Source: Isoetes taiwanensis (Eukaryota > Streptophyta > Lycopodiopsida > Isoetales > Isoetaceae). Taken from it: a stretch of 64,000 bases of DNA. Shown piece by piece: positions 34,513 through 45,800 of the stretch. The notes below the pieces were generated by a model. That model did no database searches. It was not told the DNA's origin and saw only the letters and a program-made list of their open reading frames with translations. Location of the stretch: contig JAJEKV010000050.1 in NCBI GenBank assembly GCA_021234155.1, positions 8,610,548 to 8,674,547 on the forward strand, in the 5' to 3' direction. Within the stretch, counting starts at the first letter, position 1, and every line of letters begins with the position of its first letter. Both the position numbers and the translations under genes were made by a program.

Positions 34513-34968
34513 GCCAAGGGAATGCGATTCTTGCATAAGAAGAATGCGGTCCACTGTGATCTGAAGCCTCAGAATGTTTTGTTGAGGAGCAAAGGTGAAC
34601 AAAATTGTCAAGCGAAGATTGCAGATTTTGGGGCATGTGTAAGAAACTTTAGCACACAAAACAATTATAGTTTGCATGTAGGTATACCAGAGTATATGGC
34701 CTCCGAAATGAAGAGCACGAACCATGATTTTGAGAAAGGGGACTATACATGAAAGATATATGAGTTTAGTTTTGAAAAAGCTTGTCAAAAGATTGTTCCA
34801 AATAACATAGAGGGGAGCCTTCATGAATTAATTAACCGTGCGATGTGCCCCGATGCTATTAAACGCTTCTGCTTTGATGAGATATGTGAAGAACTATGGA
34901 TTGCCAAGGAAGAATTGCTGACAAAACATGCCAGTGAAGAGATAACGAAATCAGTGAAGTCACTATAA
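34513..34968 (+). pseudogene. Captured protein-kinase fragment in the Helitron
   Basis: A plus-strand frame encodes kinase subdomains VIb-[24 protein letters not shown] (HCD in place of HRD), KIADFGACV (DFG), and IPEYMASEM (PE motif). A TGA follows at the codon where kinases continue toward YTxKxDVYSF. After it the frame stays readable (YEFSFEKACQKIVPNN, LHELINRAMCPDAIKRFCF) and ends with TAA at 34966-34968. The N-lobe is missing and an acceptor-like tag precedes the first codon. It is opposite in orientation to the Helitron, and gene capture is typical of these elements. Confidence 0.8.
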
Positions 34969-35429
34969 TTTGTAGACAGAGAACCAAAAGCAGAATTGAT
35001 AACAGATATAACAGTTGATGGAGATATTGTATTGGGCCAAACGATCAAGGTGCATTTTAAATTGGCTTGGTTTCACTATGTCACGTCTTGGATGCAGAAA
35101 TGCCCCAATGGCACATTATACAGAATTAAGACAGATACATGGTGTAGAGGACCAGCGGAGAGTATAGTCCACGAATACCAGGTAACTGTGATAATGCTGT
35201 TAATATTTATATCATATCCTATGAATTTAATATATGGGCACACAAATTGCAATATTACAGAATATAGGAGAGAAAACAAAAAACCAACCTGTACAGAATA
35301 TAGGAGAGAAGATAGAAAACCGACCTATCGTGAACAATGCAGATAAGCCCCATATATGTTGCATTGATAGTGCCCTACATGTCAAAGTCTGATTTGCTTA
35401 AACAAACTGAAGATTTAAATAGAACTCAA

Positions 35430-35770
35430 GATTTAAAGACAACGTAATAAAGAATCGCACCTTCCAGAAGCGAAAGAGGAACTCCAATCGAACTTAGGGT
35501 CTTCTATATCTGTTCGTTGAAAGCTGCAAAGAGTTAAAACTCATGACAAAATAAAACACTGTGATGAATCTTACCCTGGAAGGAACTCCAAAGAATCATA
35601 CCTTCCAATATCAAAAACGAAAGAGGAACTCCAATTCAAACTCAGGGTTTCTGAATCTGTTCGATTAGAAAGGTGCACACAGTTAAAACTCAACACAAAA
35701 TAAAACCATGTGACGAATCTTACCCTGGAAGATCGGCTCCAGGAGCAACTCCAAACGCTTTGAATCCTAA
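35430..35770. repeat. Diverged tandem duplication inside the Helitron
   Basis: A ~170-bp unit with cgaaagaggaactccaat, a tctgttcg word and ttaaaactca recurs (about 35470 and 35620). There is no coding potential; it may derive from captured intron or UTR sequence. Confidence 0.5.
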
Positions 35771-36043
35771 AATAAACATTTCTTCATCAATTTTTGAGAA
35801 AATCCGACCAAGCTGAGCCTATCAATAATATGATATGCTCTAGTCATGTTTCCAAGAAGGTGCCAAAATCAGAATCAGCTGAAGCGCCAAAATGAGACTG
35901 AGTAGAATCCAAAATGGGTCTGGGAAATTTCATAGAGCAGCAACCCATAAAAAAAATTTCTTCAGTCCAAGATTTTTCATTGAATGCTCGCGCCTGGATT
36001 CGAAAATGCCCAACTACAATCCTACAAGGGGAACGCAAGCGGG

Positions 36044-36083
36044 AAGGGAACGCCGCATGCGGCGTAAGATGCGGCGTTCCCTT
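36044..36083. repeat. Perfect 15-bp inverted repeat near the Helitron 5' end
   Basis: The arms aagggaacgccgcat (36044-36058) and atgcggcgttccctt (36069-36083) flank a 10-nt loop, about 38 bases from the 5' TC end. The loop begins gcggcg, extending the CGCCGCATGCGGCG palindrome. Confidence 0.75.
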
Positions 36084-36214
36084 GGCACGGAACCCAAAGC
36101 AATCCCAAATAAAAAAGAAGATTGGGCTGTGTGCTGGAGATGAATTAGGAATCCAGCTGGCAAAAAATCAGAATTTATTTTTGTACAATGCATTAATTAC
36201 GAATTTATGAGCTA

Positions 36215-37638
36215 GATGGAATAAGCTAGATATTCTAGATTAGATCGGTTGGATTAGGCTAGAGTATGATTAGGACCCGAACACGTGGTCCTCCCCACTC
36301 ATGGTGGAGCCGACCATGCCCTTTCCCTAGCCACCTCTACCTAACAAAAATAATAAGAAATGTGGGACTAGGGCCCGAACATCTGGTCCCCTCCACTCAT
36401 GATGGAGCCGACCATGTCCTTGCCCTAGCTACCTCTAGCTAAAACTGACAATGAACATGAACTAAGGTTCCAACACCGGTCCCTCCCACTTTCTGGGAGC
36501 CGACCATGTCCTTGCCGTATCACCTCTACCTAAGAATGAGAAGAAAAGTGGACTTGGACCCCGACATCCGGTCCTCTCCACGCAAGGTGGAGCCGACCGC
36601 CCTTTGAACAAGCCACTACAATTTTATTTTAGACCTAACAAATAACAAGTCGAAGTCAACTTGAACCCGGCACGCGATCCTCTCCACTCTAGGTGGAGCC
36701 GACTGCGTCCTTGAACAAGCCACCCTTAACCTAGGAAAATAAAATTTGATCATAGTGGAAGTGGACTTGAACCCGGCACACATGGTCCTCTCCACTCTAG
36801 GTGGAGCCGACCTCGCGTTCCCTTGAACAAGCCACTCCTTCAATTTTTTAACCTATTTAAAGCTATAAAAAAAAATGCAAGTGTGATGAACTTACCAAAT
36901 GAAGAACGTGGTGCATAAAGATCCTCGCCCCCAAATAAAAAGGATAGCTGCCAAACCTGCAACAAAAAGTTAAAAGAATAAGAACAAAAGAAGAAGAAGA
37001 TCGAAAAAAATAAAAAAAAATAAAGTGGAAAAAATAGAAAATCAAGAAAAGAAAAAAATAATCGAAGAAGAAGATAAGGGTGGGAGAAACAAGAGAAGGG
37101 GGGAGAAGAAATAAGGGAAGGGTCAAGATGGAAGGGAAAGCACGAAGGAGAGAAGAAGAAATGATGGGGAGGGGGGGGGGAGGAGAAGAATAGAATCGAA
37201 GGGGAAGAGAAAGAATAGAAGAAGGAAGAAGGGAAGGAAAAGAAATATGAAGAGAAAAATAAGAGAAGGAAAGAAGAGATAAAAAAATAAGAGAAGAAGA
37301 AAGAATCGAAGAAGGGAAGAAGAGAAAGGAAGAATAGAATCGAAGAGAAGAGAAGAATAGAATCGAATAAGAGAAGAGAATAAGAGAATAAGAATAAGAG
37401 AAGAGAAGAATAGAATCGAGAAGAATAGAATAAGAGAAGAGAAGAATAGAATCGAAGGGGAAGAGAAAGAATAGAAGGAGGAAGAAGAGAAGAAATAAGA
37501 GAAGGGAAGAAGGGAAGGAAAAGAAATATGAAGAGAAATGAGAGAAGAAATGAGAAGAAATGAGAGAAGAAGAGAAGAAGAAGAAGAGAACGAAAGAAGA
37601 GAAGGGGACACGAAGGAGGGAAGAAGAAAGGAAGGGGA

Positions 37639-37674
<36 letters not shown>

Positions 37675-39443
37675 AAAAGGAGGAAGAAGAAAAATGAAGA
37701 ACACACAAAAAAAATTGAAATCTAGGTTAGGCATGCACCTTTCAATCCAAAAAACCTATTCAATCTAAAAAATATGATGTACTAACCTTAGAATAGTTGC
37801 TTGCAGGTCGACCAGGGTACTAGCGCCGCAGATCGCCCAAAAAGCTCGAAGAGGAAGCGAAAAAAAAAGTTCCGGAAAAGCCGGCCGCCCGCGGTTTGAA
37901 AAAGTTACAGAGCGTCGCATGCGACGTGACGTCGCATGCGACGTTATTTCAAACACGTATACATACGGTTTTACGTCGCATGCGACGTCCACGCGACGTA
38001 TTTTGTTATAGCGACGTTATGGACTTTATATTTTTTTTTGACGTCTTTTTTAAATGTGATGCTCATTAAAGTTTGTCCCTAGGCTTATTTAGACAGTCCT
38101 GAGGCATGCATGCAGTCAATCACATTCCGGATTCTATTACTACCAGCAAAAATTTTAGTGGCCTAAATATATCTACCAGAACGTGAAGTTGGTTTTCTGA
38201 AATATCGTCTCTGAAATATCGTGAGTGACTCTCCCCTCTAGTGAGGTGGCCGTTCAAAGTCCTAGCTTTGTTTGACTTGGGGAAGGGTGCCAGTCATGCT
38301 TGCCCAACGACGGGCTGCCGGCACCGTTCTAACCCCAACGCTTGGGTCTGGACCTTATCCGAAAATTTTGGAAATTTTCTTGTACGCTGGCGATGTGGAA
38401 GCCAGCTCACCAAAAACCATAATTTAATTCCATGTCATGCATTAACTGCGAATTTATGAAGCATAAATGCAATAAAATGCATAACTAAAAGAGTGTGCAT
38501 CGAAAAAAGGCGAGTTTTTGACCAGGGGGGCATCTAGGCTGTGCGGACACAAAACCAGTTCATTACAAGTTAATTATGCCATCCATGTCAAATAACTTTA
38601 GGGAGCAGTCCGTTGAATAGGGGCATTCTCTCTATCCATATGCCTTGATACTGAAACACAACCATCATCACAAGCAACCAAATCTAAACCCCCCTCCCCC
38701 CAACCCGCGGTAGTCTTTTGCTTTTCTGTAATCATTTATCTTCATTCTAGTAGTTATGATGCTTTTCTGTAATCATTTATCTTCATTCTAATAGTTATGA
38801 TGCTTATATTCTCAATGCAATCTTAGACCAAGTATAACGTCCAGCCAGCCAAGGTCAACCCCAAGTAGAACGATCCCACAAACTCCATTCCTTCAGTTCT
38901 CGCTGCTTGACGTGGAGTGGGGGTGTTGACGCCAGAGCGGGGACCCTAAAATTCCGGAGCCTCCCCGGTGCCCGAACGACAAAACACTGCGGTTTCTACA
39001 AGGCCGACCTCAGGACGCCCCGCGGTTTGACAAGTTCTACCGGACCGATCTGGAATCTTTTGGGCCTTCCCGAAGAGGGGCCCCTGAACGGTCGGATAGG
39101 GGAACCGGGCTCCGGGAGGGTGGTCATTAGCGTGCGGCCCCCCGGGGGAGCGCTGCCAGGAAGGGCTGCCTCGGGAACTTTTTTGGATCCCGACTCCTGG
39201 GGTCCGGACTCTCCCCTCTTGTGAGGGCTCCCTGCAAGGTCCTGGCCTCGTTTGACTTGGGGGAGGGTGCCAGCTCGGTTGCCCCGCAACGGGCTGCCCC
39301 GAACGTTCTAATGCTAGCCCTTTGACCTAGACCTTCTCCGCCGAAAATTCGAAAAATGGGCTGTGTGGCCGGAGATGAATTAGAATCCACCGGCAAAAAA
39401 ATCGAATTTATTTTCGCACAATGCATTAATTACGAATTTATGA
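36215..39443. repeat. Segmental duplication unit B
   Basis: Direct tandem copy of unit A with the same order: ~100-bp repeats (36272-36840), purine tract (36960-37680), palindromes (37906-38010), GC-rich flank. It lacks the Helitron; the corresponding site near 39356 is uninterrupted. Confidence 0.9.
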
Positions 39444-41295
39444 ATGTCTTGCCACTACAAAAGCGCCCCCCGACTTCTAATTGCCACATCGGGAGGAGGA
39501 CAGGCCCAAACTCCGTTCCGTCAGTTCCCGTTGTTCGCGTTCTACAAGCGGCTTCGCCCAGTCCCAACCGCAAAGAAGACCAAGACTCGCCCCCAAAACG
39601 CAAACCCTTCTAGAACCCGGCAACTCACAGGGTTTACGTTTCGGAGGCCCTCTACTTACCAGATTCGGCCGGGACCTTGCACCATGACTTGACGTGGAGT
39701 GGGGGTGTTGGCGCCAGAGCACGGACCCTAAAATACCCCCGGAAGCTGCTTGTCCCGAAGCCTCTCTCCCTAAGGCCCTGGGGGCCGGGCGGGCGACCTC
39801 CCTCTCCGTAATCAAGGATTTGGCTTTGCCAATGGACTCGAACGCCGACATTGCCCCGGGGACCAAGCTCGTGGGCCGAAGACCAAAACTTCGCCCCCAA
39901 AACGAAAAACCCTTCTAGAACCCGCAACTCACAGGGTTTACGTTTTGGAGGCCCTTTCCTTGTCAGATTCGGCCGGGACCTTGCGCCGTGACTTGACGTG
40001 GAGTGGGGGTGTTGGCGCCAGAGCACGGACCCTAAAATCCCCCCCGGAAGCTGCTTGCTCCGAATTTCCTCTCCCCAAGGCCCTGGGGACGGACGGGCGA
40101 CCTCCCCTCTCCGGAACCGCGATTTGGCTCTGCCAATGGACCAATCTGGAATCTTTTGGGCCTTCCCGAAGAGGGGCCCCTGAACGGAGGATCCAACGGT
40201 CGGATAGGGAACTGGGCTCCGGGAGGGTGGTCATTAGCGCATTGCCCCTGGGAGCGCCGCCAGGAAGGGCTGCCTCGGGAACTTTTTTGGATCCCGCCTC
40301 CTGGGGTGCGGACTCTCCCCTCTTGTGAGGGATCCATGCAAGGTCCTGGCCTCGTTTGACTTGGGGGAGGGTGCCAGCTCGGTTGCCCCGCAACGGGCTG
40401 CCCCGACCGTTCTAATGCTAACCCTTTGACCTAGACCTTCTTCTCAAAATTCAAAATTGGGTCGTGTTTCGAGATGAATTAGGAATCCAAATGGCAAAAA
40501 ATCAGAATTTATTTTCGTACAATGCATTAATTACTTAATTTATGAATGTCTTGCCACACAAAAGCGCCCCGAGGACATGCCCAAACTCCGCCGTTCCATT
40601 AGTTCCCGCGTTCGTTCTTCTCGGCCGCAGCTTCTTCGCCGAGTCCCAACCGCAATGAGACCAAGACTTCGACCAAAAAACGCAAAACCCTTCTAGAGAA
40701 CCTGGCAACTCCACGCCGGGGTTTACGTTTGAGGCCCTCTCCTTGTCGGTCGGTAGGACCTTGCGCCATGACTTGACGTGGAGTGGGGTTGTTGACGCCA
40801 GAAGCACGGACCCTAAAACCCCCCTAAGCCGCTTGCCCCGAATTTCCTCTCCTAAGGCCCTTGGGACCGGACGGGCCACCTCCCTCTCCCCTGAATCGCA
40901 ATTTGGCTCGCCAATGGACTCATAACGCCGACATTGCCCTAGGGACCAAGTTCTCGTGGCCGTCAAGACCAAAAACTCGGCCCCCAAAACGAAAACCCTT
41001 TTAGAACCTGGCAACTCACATGGTTTACGTTTCGGATGCCCTCTCCTTGTCAGATTCGGCCGGGACCTTGCGCCGTGTCTTGACGTGGAGTGGGGGTGTT
41101 GACGCCAGAGCGGAGACCCTAAAATCCCCCCGGAAGCTGCTTGCCCCGAAAGTCCTCTCCCCAAGGCCCTGGGGACGGACGGGCGACCTCCCTCTCCGGA
41201 ACCGTGATTTGGCTCTGCCAATGGACTCAGAACGTCGACATTGCCCTGGGGACCCTAGAAGACCACTTATGTTCACCCAATTAAGAAATGAGTTT

Positions 41296-41345
41296 TTGAC
41301 GTCGCATATACGTCGCATGCGACGTACTTTGTTATAGCGACGTCA
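41296..41345. repeat. Isolated CACTA subterminal motif
   Basis: One acgtcgcatgcgacgt palindrome is followed by actttgttatagcgacgt, as at the right end of CACTA element 1 (29140-29190). It may mark the 3' subterminal side of CACTA element 2 or a relic of another element. Confidence 0.5.
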
Positions 41346-41374
41346 TTTATATTATTTTTTATTTTTGAGTTATG

Positions 41375-41658
41375 ACATGTTTGATACTGGGGCATGTTTG
41401 AGCCTAGCGGCAATGCTTGAGCCTAAGAGGCTTGTTTGAACCTGAGTGGCATGTTCGACCCCAAGGGAAATGCAACGCCTACACGTGGTATTTTGTTATT
41501 GCGACATCATATACAGTATATTTTATTTTAATATGTGACATGTTTGATCCCAGGTCGCATGTTTGAGACACACGTCATGTTTGAACCTAGTTAACATGTT
41601 TGATGTAAGTGGCATATTTTAGCCACGTGTAATGTGAGCCTAGGTGGCAACATGTCAT
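41375..41658. repeat. ~22-26-bp minisatellite (catgtttgagcctaggtggc)
   Basis: The words gcatgtttgagcct, gcatgttcgacc and aacatgtttgatg repeat imperfectly. A 109-bp part (41550-41658) is repeated exactly in length at 42472-42580. Confidence 0.7.
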
Positions 41659-42471
41659 CCGTTCTGTGGTGTTCTAATGCTAACCCTTTGACCTAGACCT
41701 TCTCCGAAAATTCCGAAAATTGGGCTGTGTGCTGGAGATGAATTAGGAATCCAGCTGGCAAAAAATCAGAATTTATTTTCGTACAATGCATTAATTACGA
41801 ATTTATGAATGTCTTGCCACTGCAAAAGCGCCCCCCGACTTCTAATTGCCACATCGGGAGGAGGATAGGCCCAAACTCCGCTCCGCCGGGCCTCGTTGTT
41901 CGCTTTCCGCAGCTTTTCTGGCCAGTCCCAACCGCAAATGCACCAAGACTCGGCCCCCAAAACGCAAACTCTTCTAGAACCCGCAACTCACGTGGTTTAC
42001 GCCGAGGCCCTCTCCTTACCGTGATTCGCCCGGACCTTTTGCGCCGGACTTGACGGGAGTGGGGGTGTTGAAGCCGCAGCACCGGACCCTAAAATCCCCC
42101 TTGAAGGTGCTTGCCCCCTCTTTCCTCCCCCTAAGGCCCTAAGGACAGACGGGCCACCTCCCTCTCCCGGAACCGGGCGATTTGGCTCGCCAATGGACTC
42201 GGGGAATGTCGACATTGCCCTCGGGGACCAAGTTCTCAGAGCCGAAGAAGACCAAAACTTCGGCCCCCAAAACGAAAACCCTTCTAGAACCCGCAACTCA
42301 CTGTGGTTTACGCTGAGGCCCTCTCCTTGTCGATTCGGTCCGACCTTGGCGCCGTGTCTTGACGTGGAGTGGGGGTGTTGATGCCACCTAAAATCCCCCC
42401 GGAAGCTGCTTGCCCCGAAAGTCCTCTCCCCAAGGCCCTAGGGACGGACGGGCGACCTCCCCTCTCCGGAA

Positions 42472-42725
42472 CCAGGTCGCATGTTTGAGACACACGTCAT
42501 GTTTGAACCTAGTTAACATGTTTGATGTAAGTGGCATATTTTAGCCACGTGTAATGTGAGCCTAGGTGGCAACATGTCATTGTGACGTCATGTGTTGTAT
42601 TTTTTTCTCTACTTTATGTGGCATATATTTGATCTTCTATTGGAGCCTAGGTGGCATGTTCTAGTCTAGGGGAAATGCTTGAGCCTATGTGGCTTCTTTG
42701 AGCCCATGTTCCACCCGTTTTTTAT
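42472..42725. repeat. Second copy of the catgtttgagcc minisatellite
   Basis: It starts with a near-exact copy of 41550-41658 and continues with further gagcctaggtggcatgtt units. The ~810 bp between the two copies is satellite-type sequence. It probably forms part of the 3' subterminal region of CACTA element 2. Confidence 0.7.
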
Positions 42726-42879
42726 TCCTCCCAGATATAATGTATACCGGGGAGGAGAATTGAATTGAATGGGTTTTTATTGCACACGAAGACCAATAGA
42801 CATAGCCTATCAGAAGGATTGCACTTCATGTGCATAATATTTGACATATAGAATTTAATGATCGTCTCCTCTAGGTGCT

Positions 42880-45800
42880 AACTAGGAGTCATCATTGTTA
42901 GCATTGCCAACATTTGTATTAAAATGCCCGAAGTACATCCAGATTTCGTGGAATTGCTCGTGTAAGATGCCGCATGAGAGCCGGTGGTCCAACCTCTTGA
43001 TGCTCGCTTTTCCCGGAGTTTGAATGCCTTGATCCGCCGTAGGGCTCTTCGTGACGCTATTGACTCTCTAGCACAACACCTTGGAATATTGGGCATCCCC
43101 CGATGTAGTTTGTATGATAAACAAACCACCATGTTGGGTCTTGTCGATCGGTAAAAGAAAAAAATCTGGTCAAAGTAGCCGGACGTGAGATTGATATTGA
43201 TGGTCTAAATTTTGAAGTGGATATGTATATGTGTGTACCTGCTCACGCTTGTCCGAAGGACAAGCGCCTCACTACCGGTACATCTTGCTAGAGTTGACAA
43301 ATAAAAAGCCACTTGTTCTATCATACTTTTATCAGAGGGCCCGCCCCCTTAATTGAAGGTCAAACCAATCGACATCGAATATGAATGTCTTAAAATTGCC
43401 ACCAACATCCACCTCCATTATAGTCTTTAACTTCCCCCCCAATCACGTGTGGCTTCCCCGACGATTACGACGGCAACACTTGATTGAAACTCCATTGTGA
43501 ATGATGCCATGACTCAAGCAGCCACAAGTCTTCCCGTATGTCAAGAGAACTCACACGATAGTGGGTCCCATGCCACCATATCGAGGAGTAAGATATATAC
43601 CGCCAAAAGCACCATTAATGTCAATAGATACAATAACATCAAAAGAAAATACTCGATTTCGACATCAACATAATTTGTTGCAACTACCTTTTTCATGACA
43701 CCTTGTGCGTATGCCCATTCCATAGGCTGTAATATACTCCCCTTGTAATATGCATCGGTCAAAGCCTGTAGTACCCATTGTCTTTCCATCTTGTCCCAAG
43801 GGGTTCATATCCATCGTGGTACGGGGCTCGCCTATTATGTCGCCTCCATTCATGCCTCTTCTCTTTTATTTCTTTCTTTATGCTCTCATAACGAAAGCAA
43901 TCCATTTTGCCATTGGTGCCGAATTGTAAAGAAGAAATTAATTAACCTTATTGATCATATCAAAGCGAAATGACTTCGCATACCATTGCCTTCCGCCACT
44001 ACCCCCCACAATCTTCTCGCCCCTTCATCACTCCATAAGCGAGGTGCATCCGGATGTACGGCGGAAATATATTCTGTCATATAGAAAAGTGACTCTTTCG
44101 CAAGCCATCCCTCTGCCATTTTGACGCACCATATCCTTCAATACCTTCATAAACCTTTCCAAGAAAAACATCCATCTCGCATGTACAGTTCCCGCGAGCT
44201 CCACTTCCTCAATAAGATGTACCAAAAGATGGGTTTGATCACAAGAAAGCTCGTGAGGAAACAACTTCTCCAACAATCAACATGCCTCTGCCATTTTCAC
44301 TTTCATCTCTTCAATTTCGTCTTTCGGTATAGTTTTTTTACACATCCACCTATGAGGTCCAAAAAAAAAAAAAAAAACAACAAAAAAACTTAGCCACAAA
44401 TAAAATAGACGGGGGACCACTAAATCAACATGGGTAACAACCTTATGACCTTTGATAGGGCACTTATTGCCTCCAATGGTCCCTTTGTCTAAAACTCCCC
44501 TAAAGGTCAGGGGCATGAAGAACTTGCATGATCCAAACACCAAATATAAATATGGGTTACATTTAATAGTAGTGCATATATGTGGACTTCAATTGCTTAC
44601 ATGCAAGAACTTATGCTAGTCATGGGACTTTAAACCAGTCAGCTCCCCAGTACTTGTGAATACGGTTCGCAATGATTGCATATAACCAGTTGGTGTTCTA
44701 GGGGCCCTTAAATCATCATAAATAGCTCGATGGTCAGCCCTAGCAATAACCCATTTTGCCGGAGGAAGTGGTTGTCCTTCACCTCGGATCCATGCCTCTT
44801 TCTTTGTATTACTTACCTTAAGGTCCATCCTGGCATTTGTTGTGTCTTTTTGACCAAATACATGCTTCCATAAAGAGTTTCCCACGTTCTTGAAGATATG
44901 CATCGGGTCTAAAAGGTGTTGAATCAATAGGTCGGTCCAATATGGTAGTCTATAAAAAATGACTTCCTTTTCATATTGGCAAGAAAGACTTCCTCCTCCG
45001 CGGCTTCCTCGCCACCATCAGATAATTCCTCATCCTCACCGCCCAGGTCGGCTACGACTTCCTCACCGCAAGTGCCCCCCATGGATTTCCCTTTATGGAT
45101 TTCCCCTCTTCCTTCTTATCCCAACGCCACCCCATTCTCGTATGGTAATTCCGCTTGGTGGTTCTCAGATAGTCTACAAGCCATCGATATGTGCACGCCG
45201 CTTTCCCAAGGGGTGCGTGAGCTGCAAATACTTCCTAAAACCCTCAGATACTACTTTCTTCGGATGCTTAGAGGACGATGCTGCAACTTTTCCCCACATA
45301 TCATGCAAGGGAAGTGCCCCATGTCTTAAACCCGTAACACTTGGCAAGCCCAGAAAGTCATGCATAGTCCACAATAGTATACCTCTAAGATTAAAAACGC
45401 CATTTTTATGTGCATCGTGACCTGAATACCACTGTGTTCCACAAAGGCAAGAACTCATCTACAATTATTCTTAGGTACACATCTAAATTACTTGGTTTTT
45501 TCTTCCCGTATCAATTAAGTCATAATAATGTGCCCACTCTTCATCAACAACCATGGGGGTATGTTGTAGTTCACTATCATCACCGCCATGTAGACCATGC
45601 GCAATCGATTGTGTACCATATGGGTTTACGCCATCGGTGGCCAGGCCCAAACACACGCTACGTGGTTCTTTTCCAAAGTCGCCATGTCGCATCGACATGC
45701 TTCCAAGCCGCACTTGTCGCCGGGACTCGTGATCACATCATCACTAGATGCATGTGTAGCCGTGAAGTCCATTAGGCTAGCCAATGTCTTGCAAAACTAA

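Larger units (their letters stand above)
30602..36121 (-). mobile_element. Complete non-autonomous Helitron, 5.5 kb
   Basis: On the minus strand the element begins TCTTCTTTTTTATTTGGG (36121 downward). It ends with a perfect 7-bp hairpin GCCCGGC-ATC-GCCGGGC (30630-30614), then acacgtttCTAG (30605-30602). It is flanked by A at the 5' side and T at the 3' side. The uninterrupted target (ccgaaaattccgaaaa then ttgggctgtgtgctgg) occurs at 41719/41720, and a slightly altered one near 39356. No Rep or helicase coding sequence is visible, so it depended on an autonomous partner. It carries a captured kinase fragment at 34513-34968. Its interior is otherwise AT-rich and non-coding. Confidence 0.85.
39443..42470. 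repeat. GC-rich satellite array
   Basis: A ~300-bp unit containing cttgacgtggagtgggggtg, ggaccctaaaatcccc, aaggccctggggacgg and ttggctctgccaatggac recurs. Copies lie near 39685, 39990, 40770, 41080, 42040 and 42355, with a variant at 40130-40440 like unit A/B flank. A spacer word, gaatttatgaatgtcttgcc, opens blocks near 39437, 40540 and 41800. Long open frames on both strands change frame from copy to copy and encode no known domain, so this is read as non-coding satellite. Confidence 0.75.

Noticed and set aside
39448-39480. ccactacaaaagcgcc as a CACTA left end
   Set aside because: The word belongs to a satellite unit repeated at 40553 and 41818 and is not paired with a matching target duplication.
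39477-42296. Many overlapping open frames of 60-228 codons in the GC-rich satellite
   Set aside because: Frames switch between repeat copies, both strands are open, and no domain or signal peptide is seen.
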